Below, one piece after another: positions 53,601 to 64,000 of a stretch of 64,000 nucleotides of DNA (position 1 is its first letter; each line of letters begins with the position of its first letter). The position numbers and the translations under genes are program-made. The stretch is from the NCBI GenBank assembly GCA_009767595.1, contig VSDK01018620.1, forward strand, positions 60,835 to 124,834. Direction: 5' to 3'. The notes under the pieces were generated by a model. The model was not told where the DNA came from and made no database searches. It saw only the letters and a list, made by a program, of their open reading frames with translations. This DNA comes from Symbiodinium kawagutii (taxonomy: Eukaryota; Sar; Dinophyceae; Suessiales; Symbiodiniaceae).

Positions 53601-55420
53601 GCCCTAGCCCTTTTTGATAGGGAGCAAGGCCAGAAGCTACCTGAGTGCCCGTTCACCAACTGGTACTCAAACAGTTTGGGATGCAGTGAAGTCTGCGCTT
53701 CTTCGGAGGCATCTCAGTGCTGCAAAGGCTGCAGGTGCAGAAGCTGTCAGGACTGGAGTTTGCTGCGTTGGGTTGACCCTGATAATTGCATGGGAGTCTC
53801 TGAAACTAGGGTAGGACCCCAAAAAATGGTTGGTTCGTTACTTTCTACAAGTGACTAAAGTAAACTCTTGGATGATTTGGGGGTTCCCTGATTTTGAGAA
53901 ACACCCATAGATAGATATAAACCATGTGTTTTGACTTTTTTGATGATGATATATCGTTGGTTAACTGTCCAATGAAAGACATTGTTTGAAGGCCTCCTGG
54001 TCTCCCAGGACTTGGGGTTTCGACCAGCTCAATGAGACGATCGAAGGCGGGAAATCAAAGCTGAAGTGCAAGGAAGTCATGCATTTTTTCCAATGTTTTC
54101 TGCTTGGTGGTGGATTTTCAAGCATAACTCGTTGGGATGATGGCTGGTAGATGATTCATTTTCTTGGGACTGGTCAACCCCCAACCTGTTCAGCCTGTTT
54201 CATTTCTTTCCAAGTCGTGAGTTGTTCAGAAGCGGAAGCCTTGGGCCTGAAGTATTCGGCGGGCATTTGGCTGTCGCATGACAAAGAGGTCTATGCGAAG
54301 CTCGGCTGATTCGTGGGGCTCAGGGTTGGGGGAGATGGACCCCTTGATAAGCCCTGTTCAGTCACTGGGTTTGGGGGGGAAATCTGTGTTGAAACGCCTT
54401 GTTTTCACCATCAATGGTAGGTTTTTTTCCAGTGATTTTCCCATCGACGCAGTGATTCATGGGAAGGGCTTCGCTTCCGAATGCGGGATCATGATCCTCG
54501 GATATCCTTGGTATAGAAGGTGTTTGAAAATGATTCCTTCCACTGGCTGAAGAGAGATCAGAATCTGATCAGAAAACCATCCTGGAAGATCTATATCAAA
54601 ATAACCATCAAATATAGGGTCGTGTTTATGAATATGAATCTCCTCGCATTTTTAATCATTTTGGCAATTTTCATTGGTCTTCTTGGTCATGAGTATGGTC
54701 CTTTGCTCATGTAAATCTCTCATTAGTTGATATATTTGACTCAATATTGACCTATTCTGATGGGAGAATCCGCCAATTGTAGTTCGGTTCCAACAATGGC
54801 TCTGGGAATCATTAACCGTTATTTATTATTGAACACTATATATGGACCATTAAACCATGAGCCGCTCAAACAGCATCCATACCAGCCCATACACTCTAAG
54901 GGTTGCTGCTGCTGACATGTGGTCCACTTGGAATGCATATCGCTAGAGAAAATGAACCACGAACTCCAGTATCAACCATTGAAGGATTGTCCATTTATAG
55001 GGGTCTCCTATGGTTTCCCATGGTTTTTCTATAGTTTTCCTCTGGTCTTAACCACCAACCATAGGGGTTTCCACCCCAGCGGAAGCCCGCCGCATGGCGG
55101 TTCCATCTCCACAGCATGGGTGGCTTCGTTGGATCCAAGGAATTGCAGCAATCCCATCCGCGAGGAGCTGTGGGGCGAACCAAGGGGCCTCAAACAGCCC
55201 GATGGAAGAATGGTAGGCAGATTCGGATTGTTATTCTTCGAAAGGATTTGCTTCTTCGTCAACTGGTTCAGGCATCATCTCCTTGCTGAAATCCTCAGGA
55301 TCCATACTGGCAGAAAGAGCTGGAGAGGATCCTGGATGGAGTGCGAACCTTTAAGCTTGGCTCCAAGAAGGGCAGCACAGCACAGGTTGAAGTCGGCTGG
55401 CCATGCTGCGGCTGAGGAAC
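50641..55420 (+). CDS. Host multi-exon gene, unrecognised
   Basis: Exon-like blocks on the plus strand: 50641-50720 after CTGCAG (GFDGRVALEALPKLSPVGMS), about 51488-51703 (PLRPGRGLKGFVVRAAGLP, WSWDLCGKNLVYEVLDPNL), 52070-52195 (AALAVATAEHIFLQQSGE), 52490-52715 (VPIAAFPASVQVKNDLGPVG), 53619-53770 (GSKARSYLSARSPTGTQTV), 54000-54090 (TWGFDQLNETIEGGKSKLK), 54215-54295 (GLKYSAGIWLSHDKEVYAKL), 54440-54500 (DAVIHGKGFASECGIMIL) and 55298-55410 (YWQKELERILDGVRTFKLG). Exon sizes of 60-220 bp and long AT-rich introns match the channel gene. The frame chain is plausible but junctions are unproven. No catalytic motif is recognised. It may be the 5' part of the glycoside-hydrolase-like gene downstream. Confidence 0.4.
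50939..51115 (+). repeat. Dispersed repeat A, right copy
   Basis: The partner of 15364-15520 in the same orientation, starting CTACCACGTACTCCTGTGAC. It lies 480 bp right of the element. Its presence on both sides of the element and absence inside mark it as host repeat. Confidence 0.7.
51885..52065 (+). repeat. AACCATCAT-rich intron sequence
   Basis: About 20 degenerate copies of CAACCATCAT/TAAACATCAT occur in tandem. Similar tracts are at 9440-9560, 60600-60790 and 63590-63720, always between exons of host genes. They look like simple degenerate repeats of the host introns. Confidence 0.7.
53817..53920 (+). repeat. Intron-dispersed repeat, copy 3
   Basis: It contains CCCCAAAAAATGGTTGGTTC and then GATGATTTGGGGGTTCCCTG, GAGAAACACCCATAG and ATAGATATAA. 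It corresponds to copies in two introns of the channel gene 40 kb away. Confidence 0.65.
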
Positions 55421-55699
55421 TCATCGGCCATCTTGTGGTGGACGGTTGGGAACGAGATCGAGTCTGAAACTGAGATGGCGAAGGGGTCCCCAAGGGGTCC
55501 CCAAAGCCGTGGATACGATCTTCCCAACCGCGAGCTCTAGGAACTGGTCGTGGCGAAGCGGGATTGGTTCACAACCTTTAAGCCAGGTTGGTTTAGCAGG
55601 GACAAGTCTAAAGCTGAAAGCCTTGCTCTTGATGTGCGTTGACAAAAGAACCTGCCTTGGAAATGGTAATTGCTTTACTACATGGATTTTTGTAACCAG

Positions 55700-57200
55700 G
55701 GGATGGAGCAGACAGTGTCCTCAACATATCATCGCAGAAGTTCGTTTGTTTTGTTTGTGCAGGCTCGCAGGCAGCAACGCGGTGTGTGGATGCAGGTTTG
55801 TGTCAATCAGCAGGGCTGTCTGAAAAAACACCTGTCCACCTGAAGGACGGCTATAGTGTCCAGGTGAAAGTGTGCAGGGGTTGGCGGCAAGCTCTTTCCC
55901 AAACTGTTGTAGGTTTGTCCAATAATGGTGATACCTACTACTGTAACCATCCAGCAACACCATTATTAATAGGGAAGCCACCAGTTTTGGGGTATACCAT
56001 TTATGGATAAAATCATGTAGTTTCTTGTAGTTTTGTATATTATATAGGTTTGTTTGTGGGTTTTGACGTTTGAACAGTTTCTCCCAATGCATCAAAGCTG
56101 AGCTGCTTGCGTGTGTGGCTTAGGTTTGCCACAAGCGTCGTTCTAGGCAGGAAGCGATCGCACGGCGGCTAGAAGAGATAGAACTTTCGAGATCTATGAG
56201 TGGACATTCATGGGTGCAGTATGCAATGAAAATATTCGGGTTGCTGTCACATTTCTTTAGTTGTGATTCGGCTTGTTGGATGTGTGCTCGTTGATCACAA
56301 GTCAAACACCTCACAATTGATGTTTGTTCAATTGGTGTTTCCCTCATTTTGCCGTGGATGGTGCCCTTCGTTTTCCTTTGAAACTTCGAAACCTGGCGCG
56401 CAAAGCGCATAGGCTCTGAGTGCACTTGGCGAATCCTCAATCAGATCATCCTTGAAATCAAGGCTGAGGCACACCTGATGCAGCGATCGTTGCAGCTGCG
56501 ACGTGTCGTCCTCCCTTGCCTTTTCAAGGTCAGTACACAATGCACATGGGGTTGTCTAGGTCACCACGCTGGTGCCTACCATCCAAGAGCCATTAGCACT
56601 AGTCCACAGTCAGGATGTAAACAGGATACCGATGTAATTCCCAATTGATTGCCAACTATAAACAGGATAATTACCATAACAGGATACCAGAACAGGATGC
56701 CAGCATTCCCATGGCTGACAAAGACATAGCAGGATGCCGATAAAAGCTAGCTTCACCTTACAAAGTGATGCCCCCCAATGTTTGCTTTGTTGGTGAAAAC
56801 GATTGAGATAACTGCCAGTTTCGACAGACATAACCAGCCAATTAGAATGGCAACTCTGGCGGGTACCACTCCGTAGGATATGACTAGTTACATGGTTGAA
56901 TGGCTCATGAACCAACTTATATCCTACTTCTAAACCAACTCAGCCGACGTTTGGAGAGCATTTTCCATTGTTGCGGCCAGGATCCCATGCACCCAGTGGG
57001 CTATGTTTCTGCTGGCGCACACGAGGGCAAGGCGAGGTCGAGCTTTTGTTGGATGTCAAAAACTGACAGGTGGCCCACATATCACTCATGGGTCGCAAAC
57101 TTCAAGTGGCCCACTTCTTTGATATAGCACCACCAGTGGTCAAGCTTCAAGATTCATCACAACTGTCAAAAAACCAACCCATGATATTCACCAAGGTATC
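55700..57200. other. Stretch without a supported plus-strand gene
   Basis: A minus-strand frame at 56328-56540 (EKAREDDTSQLQRSLHQVCL) and an overlapping one at 56120-56440 have coding-like composition. I see no continuation and keep them only as candidates. Confidence 0.4.
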
Positions 57201-57227
57201 CCTTGATGGGTCTCCAACCTTTTTGCT

Positions 57228-60200
57228 TTGGCCCGCCAGTTGAAGCTGATCAAAGAGTTCTGCACCGACCTTGATTTCCTTGGGGTGAATTCCTATGGTG
57301 AGGACTCCATGGGCAGACCGAAGCTGTCGGCTTTTGACATGTTTCGTTTATGTCAATCTGATCCTGCGGAGCTTTGCAAATGTGAAACCAACGAGAGTAT
57401 GCTTGGCGGTGTTTTGTGTCACGTGAACACCTATCCGCACCCAAGTTTCAGTTGAAATACGGAAAAATGTACAACTTCAAATTCTGCCTGCAAAAAAACC
57501 CACCAGCAGTCTTGATGAATTGCTTGTGCTACTAATCCCTGGTGCTTGGTAGTGCTTGGTAGTGCTGGGTGCCCTCATCAAAGATGCCCTGGTTGCACAG
57601 GAGTCCTTGAAGGTGGGCGATGACATGCGGTGCCTTGGCAGACCAAGGGCCCCCCCTGTAGCTGTGGGGATGTTCATCTCCCATGACCAGTGTCAAAGTG
57701 TTGGGATGTTCATTTTTCACCGTTTTTTGGATGGTTGAGATTGACCCAGAACCAGACATAGTTCATAATTATATGGAATTGGTATATCCCCTATTCTTAC
57801 TCGTCATTATCCCCAGCTTTATAACAAGCATTAACCAGCTTGTTAAGGTTGATAGTGACCCAGATGCCCATTTTTTGCAAGTTCAGATTTCCTGTCGCTC
57901 ATCGAGGCGAGCAGGCCTCACCTTGCCCTATTCGTTGATGGAATTTGGACCGACAGGCGACCGCCAGAGACAGAGATGTGACTTTGGAACTTTGGAACAT
58001 GTAAATATTTGGAGGTCAAGAAGCACCAGTTTCAGTAGAAGCACCAGTTTCAGTAGAATCACCAGTTTGGGTAGTTTACGAGAGAGTACCGACTTGTTGA
58101 GGGAACTCTGCCGGTCAGGGTTTGAACGTGGGCGGAATTTGGATTCTGAGCCTGTGGAAACCTGTTTTGGGAGTTTGTATGTATGTATGTGTGTGTGTGT
58201 GTCCATACATATGGCTGTGGGTCATTACCCTGGACCTCGAAGTGAACATCCCCTCACTGACCATTCTAGTCTTTGTTCGGACATTCATCTCTCCCTTACT
58301 CTGGATGCTCAATATTGACTCACAGAGAAATCTGCATACAGTATGCAGCATACTCATTAACCAGTATTTTGTATTACCCACCAATTGTGCGTTGATTATT
58401 TTCTTATTACCCACTAATTACCCACTAATTACCCACCAATTAATCACACCCAAACATACCCGTTTGCGTCGTGTTCCCCTTGAGCTTCCTTCCGTCATTT
58501 GTGTTTGCACATGACTTGGGTCAGGTCACTGGAGCGCCAACGTCACTGCTTGGGGCTCCTACATTGAGGAGGGCCACAGATGGCGAAGCCGAGGGCGGTC
58601 AAGCTGCGCGAAGATCTTTGCGATGAGTTGTGCATAGTTGGCGGAGTGACTGAGTGGTTTCACTATGTTTCACTCTTTTGCTTGAAGAGATTTACAGGGT
58701 TTCATGTGCTTTTCGGAGTAAATTCCATGTTTGTTTTGAGTTTCGTTTACCAGGAGTAGTTTGAAACCGTAGCTCTAAAGAATCTGGGTGTTTGTCAAAA
58801 AATGGTGTGCCCACACAGTTGGTTGGTTTCCCCATGAACGCTGCTTATCTTGGATGGTCAGAAGGTACCACAGTGGCCATGGACAAAGCTGTTTGGGAAA
58901 AGGTTGGGTTGCAACAGGAGAGTTCGACGGAGAAGGTTCCTCGGTATGTGGCCACATGTGAGTGACTTGGCAGAGACTACAACACAAACAAACCTACAAA
59001 GAAGCCACAGCCACAAGACACCCCAGCAAGCCGGCGGATTAGGGTGCATGAAAAAATGTCACAACAAGTTGCATTAGCTTACAACCACTTTAACCAGTTG
59101 CAAGTCCAGGAGTCATGGTGTGAATTCTTTGCTTTCCCGCTACGTTGCTTCGTGATACTTTGTGTCTGGAAAACTCACATCAAGGGCTTGAAGAGCACGC
59201 AGGTATTGTAAGTGTTGTGAGTATTGTTTGTGAGTCAAGGAGATTCATTCAGTTTCCTCTCTTTGTTGGTTAACATGTTTGGCAAGTGCCCACAATATTG
59301 GCATCCAAGAACGACACGGTCGCCACAGAACATCAGACAACACTCTAATTTGATCCATATCCACGTGAGATAAAATGTGAGAAGAATATGTCTACATCTA
59401 TCGCTTGCCAAGCCTTTGCGCAGAGGCGGGCTTCAAATGTCTGTGAATTTCCCAACACATAGGAAAGCTATGCAAAAAAACATGTTTGTTTGTCGACACT
59501 TCCTGTGAACCTAAGTATCTTGCCAAACCAACGCTTCGCAGCAGCTTTCTGCACTGAGCAAGCCGCCTAGAGCTGGGTTCTCCCTTCTGACTTTCAACAA
59601 AAGAGATGTCCCAAAACAGGGGATTCGTTCGGACAAGAAATGATTGCTGCAACCAAGGCTTTGCTTCTCAGACCCACAGTGCATTGCCGCCTTTGCATTT
59701 GTCTCTCGTCAATGTTTCAGAAGCTGTGAAGTTCACTGTATGTAGATGTATGTAGCAGCTACTCATAAATGCTGGAGTGAACCTTTGATATACAGAGTAA
59801 CCTCATTAACTACCCACTATATACAGGTGAACAATCCCCTATAACCATGGTGAATGCCTCCAGTGACCTTCACAGAAGAAGCTACTGAGTAGTTTGGAGC
59901 ATCCGAAGTGAAGATCTGTGAGGTGAGATCAGGTTTCAGCCCAAGGTCTGGGGCTGGAAGTGGGAGAAGACTGGCACGTGGTACGGCCTCTTCAACGAGT
60001 GGACCGACGTTTCGGAGAACATCAACAGCTCCGTGTGTCCCATCTGTGAGTCCGAGGCCGGGGTGCCCATCGAAACAGATGAGACCAGCCGAGCCAGAGC
60101 TACCGGCTACCCGCAGAGCTATGAGTCAGTTGTGTAGGAGTGGATTGCCGGTCGTGTTGGGATGTGAAGTCCACAGGTGCTAAGTGCCTTGCAGAAGTGC

Positions 60201-62790
60201 TGGACAGGGCAGGTGGGGCTGGCAGATGTACGTTGTTGATGCTCTTACCAATCATCATTCACCAGTATATTTTACCTGGTATTGTTGGTGATTCTGTCCC
60301 ATCGAAACAGGAGGGGCCCAGCCGAGCCAGAGCTACCGGCTACCCGCAGAGCTATGAGTCAGTTGTGTAGGAGTGGATTGCCGGTCGTGTTGGGATGTGA
60401 AGTCCACAGGTGCTAAGTGCCTTGCAGAAGTGCTGGACAGGGCAGGTGGGGCTGGCAGATGTACGTTGTTGATGCTCTTACCAATCATCATTCACCAGTA
60501 TATTTTACCTGGTATTGTTGGTGATTCTCTCCCCTATTCTCAACCATTGAATGGTTAGTTGTAGGACATCACTTTCTGTACCCATTGTTGATCATTATTC
60601 TTGCTGGCTCCCCTATCATCAAGCATTGATCAACCACTATTAACGATTATATACTTATTATCATTTATACATAGTATTCACCATCATTTAACCATCAAAA
60701 AACCCATCATTCAGCCATGATCAATCATCATTTGACCATCACTATCTTTCAACCAGCATTTCACCATCATTCAGCCCTTCCCCAGCCATCACGACCTCCG
60801 CCAGGACAAGGCCACCAAAGCTCCCAGCATCCACAGCATCACCATGGACGGTCATCCGCTGGAGCAAGCCGCCTTCACTGTGGACCAGGGCGACGTGATG
60901 ATGGTGCGATGGCGAATGGTCAGTGGTCAACAGGTTGGTGGTGCTTCAATAGTGGTTGACAATGGTTATTCCCCAGATGGCAAGGCTGTTGGGGTTCTAC
61001 TTCGACTGTGCCATGCTGACGTCATTCATTGGGGTTTGTAGTAGTGACTTGTTGGTTTTCACAATGGTTGCGAGTGGTTATGGTGGTTACTTGTGAAGAA
61101 CTGACGATGGTTATTAATCGTGGTCAATAGTGTTTGAAGTAGTGGTTTCTAATGCTGATGGCATCGCAGTTGAAGTGGATCACTAATTGGTGCTGAAGAA
61201 CCGCAGGTAAGATGCAAATTCGGAGGCTGTGAAGATTCTCTTAGTCCAGTCAGGCAGCTTTTGCTACCTTCAACCAGCAGGTTTTCAGAAAAAATACCAG
61301 GAAAGCACCACAAATGATGGTATATAAGCAACTTTTCTGGACAACCAATTCCTATGACTTGCTTGATTTGATGGTAGAGAGACGTGTGATTGCAAAAGAA
61401 GTCATTTGTGGGGCCAAAAGTTCTTGTGCCACATGTGGGTTTGTCCAGTTCGCCATGGCGTGCTCCCAAGTCACAGTTGAGGTTTCCCCACTAATCGTGG
61501 AGAACTGAACAGCTGCATAGTTACTTTCATGGCGACCCATGTGATTGCGCCAAGAGCTGCAGCTTCAGGTGGTCAATGCGACGCAAAAGGACGGGAATCC
61601 TCTCACAGCACTGTGGGTGGTCAGAACCTCAGAGTGCTTTGTGCCAACGTGCCAACTGAGTTCCAACGTGCCGAAGCTTTGGCTGCCAAAGTCCCAGGTC
61701 ACAGAAGAGATTGTTTCCGATGCGTTGGGTGGTGCTCATGAAGATACCAATCCGCTCCTTGAAAACTTGTCTCTTGACAGAGGTAAGGACATGGAGAAGG
61801 AATGGCTGGAATGGCTGGTGACATCTGGTGACACTCTGGAGTTCGTTGTCACGACTTGAATCCAACATGTTTGTCGATGCCATTCCTTGTGCTATGCGAA
61901 TTCTGATTTGGTACAGAGGATGGTTGGAATACTGGACCAGTAGATCAATAGATGTGATGCCAACCGCGGATAAAAGCGAGAGGTGCTAGGAATGCTAAGA
62001 CTCTAGACCGAAATCGTTATTTTGGTGCCTGATTTCCCATCACCCGTGTGGTTTTTCCATCCCCTGGGTGGCAATTCATGCCCTGAGCACTCGGGTCCCA
62101 CAACACCAGGCTTCATTGAAACCTTCGAACACTTCGTCCAGCGGGTCCCCTGGCCCATGCCAAGGTTCACCAACAGCCCTGAGAGCAAGAGCGGTGTGGG
62201 TCTCTCTGTTCAGTTCAACACGACGACTTTGAAGATGGGTTGCCTGGATGAATTGAGTGCTACTTGGGAGACTCTCTGGAGAAAGTTTTGAGATCCGAGG
62301 TCAAGTTGCATGGAAATGGGATTCCACATTTGTTTTCAGCTTTCTGATGGTACGGTACTCATGAATCTAAGAGATCACTCGCCAAACTTCAATCTATACT
62401 GTTGGTAAACGTGATAAGACAAACGTTGGCTTCTGACGGATTAAGTCATCATTGTGATCATCAATATTGCATGTCCAGCTTGGAATAGCTTGGGTTACTA
62501 ATAACCTCTGTAAGGTGGGTGGAAATCCCCTAAGAACTATATAGTTGTATAACCCTTATAACTACAGCTACAGCTATTAAGCTATTACAGTTCCAACCCC
62601 CTATGACCATGGACAACCAGTGGCCTACCATGCGGTTCGTAGAGGGCCGGTGGTTCCTGGTGGCTCTGGAACCTCAGGTGGCAACTATCGCCTCTATGTT
62701 TTCGTGCGTGAGGATCCGACCTACTGCGGCGCTGGAAACGAGTCTTGGATGGAAACCTGCTTTGGGTGGTCCAGGGAAGCCATGAATCAT
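57228..62790 (+). CDS. Glycoside-hydrolase/carbohydrate-binding-like gene
   Basis: Exons are about 57228-57345 (LKLIKEFCTDLDFLGVNSYG), about 59945-60065 (VWGWKWEKTGTWYGLFNEW), about 60790-60940 (IHSITMDGHPLEQAAFTVDQ), 61555-61620 (LQVVNATQKDGNPLTALWVV), 61665-61785 (SQVTEEIVSDALGGAHEDTN), 62028-62190 (GFIETFEHFVQRVPWPMPRF) and 62600-62760 (GTSGGNYRLYVFVREDPTYC). DFLGVNSYG resembles the strand end of TIM-barrel glycosidases. The last blocks resemble beta-sandwich domains that follow them (DGHPLEQ; GNYRLYVFVRED). No catalytic acid pair can be identified, so the activity and substrate are unknown. The exon at 60066 is partly duplicated in tandem. The gene continues an exon style seen upstream and may include 50.6-55.4 kb. 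Confidence 0.45.
58330..59900. other. Long intron, no exon supported
   Basis: The stretch holds (TG)n near 58185-58201 just upstream and an ATTACCCACTAATT repeat near 58410-58440. Short frames at 58850-59077 (+) and 59398-59652 (-) show no motif. Confidence 0.4.
60066..60530 (+). repeat. 233-bp tandem duplication of exon end plus intron
   Basis: 60066-60298 and 60298-60530 are nearly identical, sharing GAGCCAGAGCTACCGGCTAC and CCGGTCGTGTTGGGATGTG. They differ at the first few bases after the ATCGAAACAG block and by one inserted base. The duplicated unit starts within the coding part (VPIET) and includes the following stop-containing intron. Confidence 0.95.
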
Positions 62791-63029
62791 AGGGAATCAC
62801 CAGTGACTTGGGGGTACACCAGTCCTGGACAACGGCATTTTTTGGAGGAAAAGTGGTGTAGTTTCGTGATTGCTCTGAAAGTTGGATCGAACTTGCACTT
62901 GTGAATCCAGTTGGATCAGTTGGGTTTGTTCATAACTGCTACCCCTGGCTCATCCCCAAAGGATCATTAGGGGAACCAACCAGCTATAGGGGTACATCAT
63001 GGACATGGACAACCCAAGTTGAGCGCTTT

Positions 63030-63917
63030 GCGGCTTGAGGCCGAATGTCCCAATCACGAAGCCTATGCGTCTCTGGCGTTTCGCATGTGTCGCTTGATCC
63101 AGAAACGTCGTTCCGTGGTGGTACCCCTAAATCGGAATAGGATGAAGCACATTGTTCCATGGCCCCCAAATCATGCAGAAATCGGATCATTTTTTGTTAG
63201 TGACGTGAAGTCACTAGTGCTACAGACCATTGAGTTATCAAAGTAAGTGCCATCAATGGGTGCCGCTGGCTATCAATCCACGGGGGCGGATGGCGGGGCA
63301 GAAAATTGCTGATCAACAGGGCTCCATTCTGAGAAAACCTGAGATCAGCAGACAAGAATCGCCAGCCTACAGGGCTTGCGCTGGGATGATTCCAGTTCCA
63401 TTCCAGTGATTCTTTGGGCCTGAGATATATTGACAGAAGTAGCCATTCTGATCCAGTTATCACCTGTGATCAATAGCAAATTCTAAGATTGACATTCACA
63501 TCATGAAGTCGTCATTCAACTTTTGGTTTGAAGGTGTCCAACAGATGTATCACCCCGCAAGTTGCAGGGACCTCAACTGACGATATTCATTTCTTAACCA
63601 TCAAGTAGCCATTCAAAATTCATCAACCATTTCTAACCTGTATCAATAAGTAACCAGTACCAATCAAATTAATCAACCATTTCTAACCAGCATCAATCAA
63701 TAGTCAGCATCAACCCTTGTTAAGCATCATCAGCACCATTGCTTTGCTTGGAAAGGCCATGATGCTGTCCCCGGCGAGCGATGCTATAGCCAAGTTCGAT
63801 ATGCCATGGAAAAGGATCTCGCAGCCAATCCTGGGAGGCACGAGAACTGGTCAGCGGCCAAATGTCGCTGGGTTGATGAACAAATCTACAGGAAAACCAG
63901 GAAAAAACATGTTTTAA
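63030..63917 (+). CDS. Further host exons, unrecognised
   Basis: 63036-63145 reads LEAECPNHEAYASLAFRMCR and 63735-63915 reads LLGKAMMLSPASDAIAKFDM to a stop after KPGKNMF. They follow the glycosidase-like exons on the same strand, separated by AACCATCAT-rich intron sequence. They may be its last exons or the start of another gene that leaves the window. No family is recognised. Confidence 0.35.
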
Positions 63918-64000
63918 CGGCCAGGTTTAGGATTTCTCTAGTATATAGCTTGATGGTAGATTTTCCTGGTCTCTGATGCCAGGAATGGCTTGTTTTCATC

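Overview
The window looks like nuclear DNA of a dinoflagellate, probably Symbiodiniaceae-like. This is inferred from small exons in long introns with AG|G-style acceptors, a single-domain voltage-gated channel with an alveolate-type S1 region, relics of the dinoflagellate spliced leader, and long minisatellites. No database search was possible, so family names rest on motifs read by eye and exon borders are approximate. Two runs of N mark assembly gaps.

Layout: 1-3310 is a degenerate minisatellite. 3311-6890 has no convincing gene. 6891-14864 (+) holds coiled-coil exons followed by a six-transmembrane voltage-gated cation channel with an acidic cytosolic tail; the two parts may be one gene. 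14865-18698 is 3' flank and doubtful ORFs.

18699-50458 is the main discovery: a 31.76-kb segment bounded by a perfect 60-bp terminal inverted repeat (TIR), with TTAA at both junctions. Its two ends share an ordered architecture: a 60-bp TIR, a 27-bp inverted TCATATGA-rich box about 216-232 bp in, a short tandem array about 320 bp in, and a roughly 240-bp inner inverted repeat about 2.3 kb in. I interpret it as a giant DNA transposon. It encodes a DDE/RNase-H-type transposase-like gene (44.6-47.9 kb, +), a compact tyrosine recombinase (21.4-22.3 kb, -), a divergent C5 DNA methyltransferase with eroded motifs IV and VI and an in-frame stop (42.2-44.1 kb, +), an ASCH-domain protein (24.6 kb, +), a 47-aa protein with a PP1-docking-like RVRF motif, and about eight genes or exon groups I do not recognise. 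It also carries scrambled fragments of its own genes. Most cargo genes read rightward; the recombinase and one end gene read leftward. A working model, which is inference, is that the DDE transposase acts on the TIRs, the recombinase gives a second recombination activity, and the methyltransferase may mark or silence element DNA.

50459-64000 returns to host DNA. It has an unrecognised multi-exon gene (50.6-55.4 kb), a glycoside-hydrolase/carbohydrate-binding-like gene (57.2-62.8 kb) containing a 233-bp tandem duplication, and further exons to about 63.9 kb. Dispersed repeats shared by both flanks, but not seen in the element, support the view that the element is foreign to its site.
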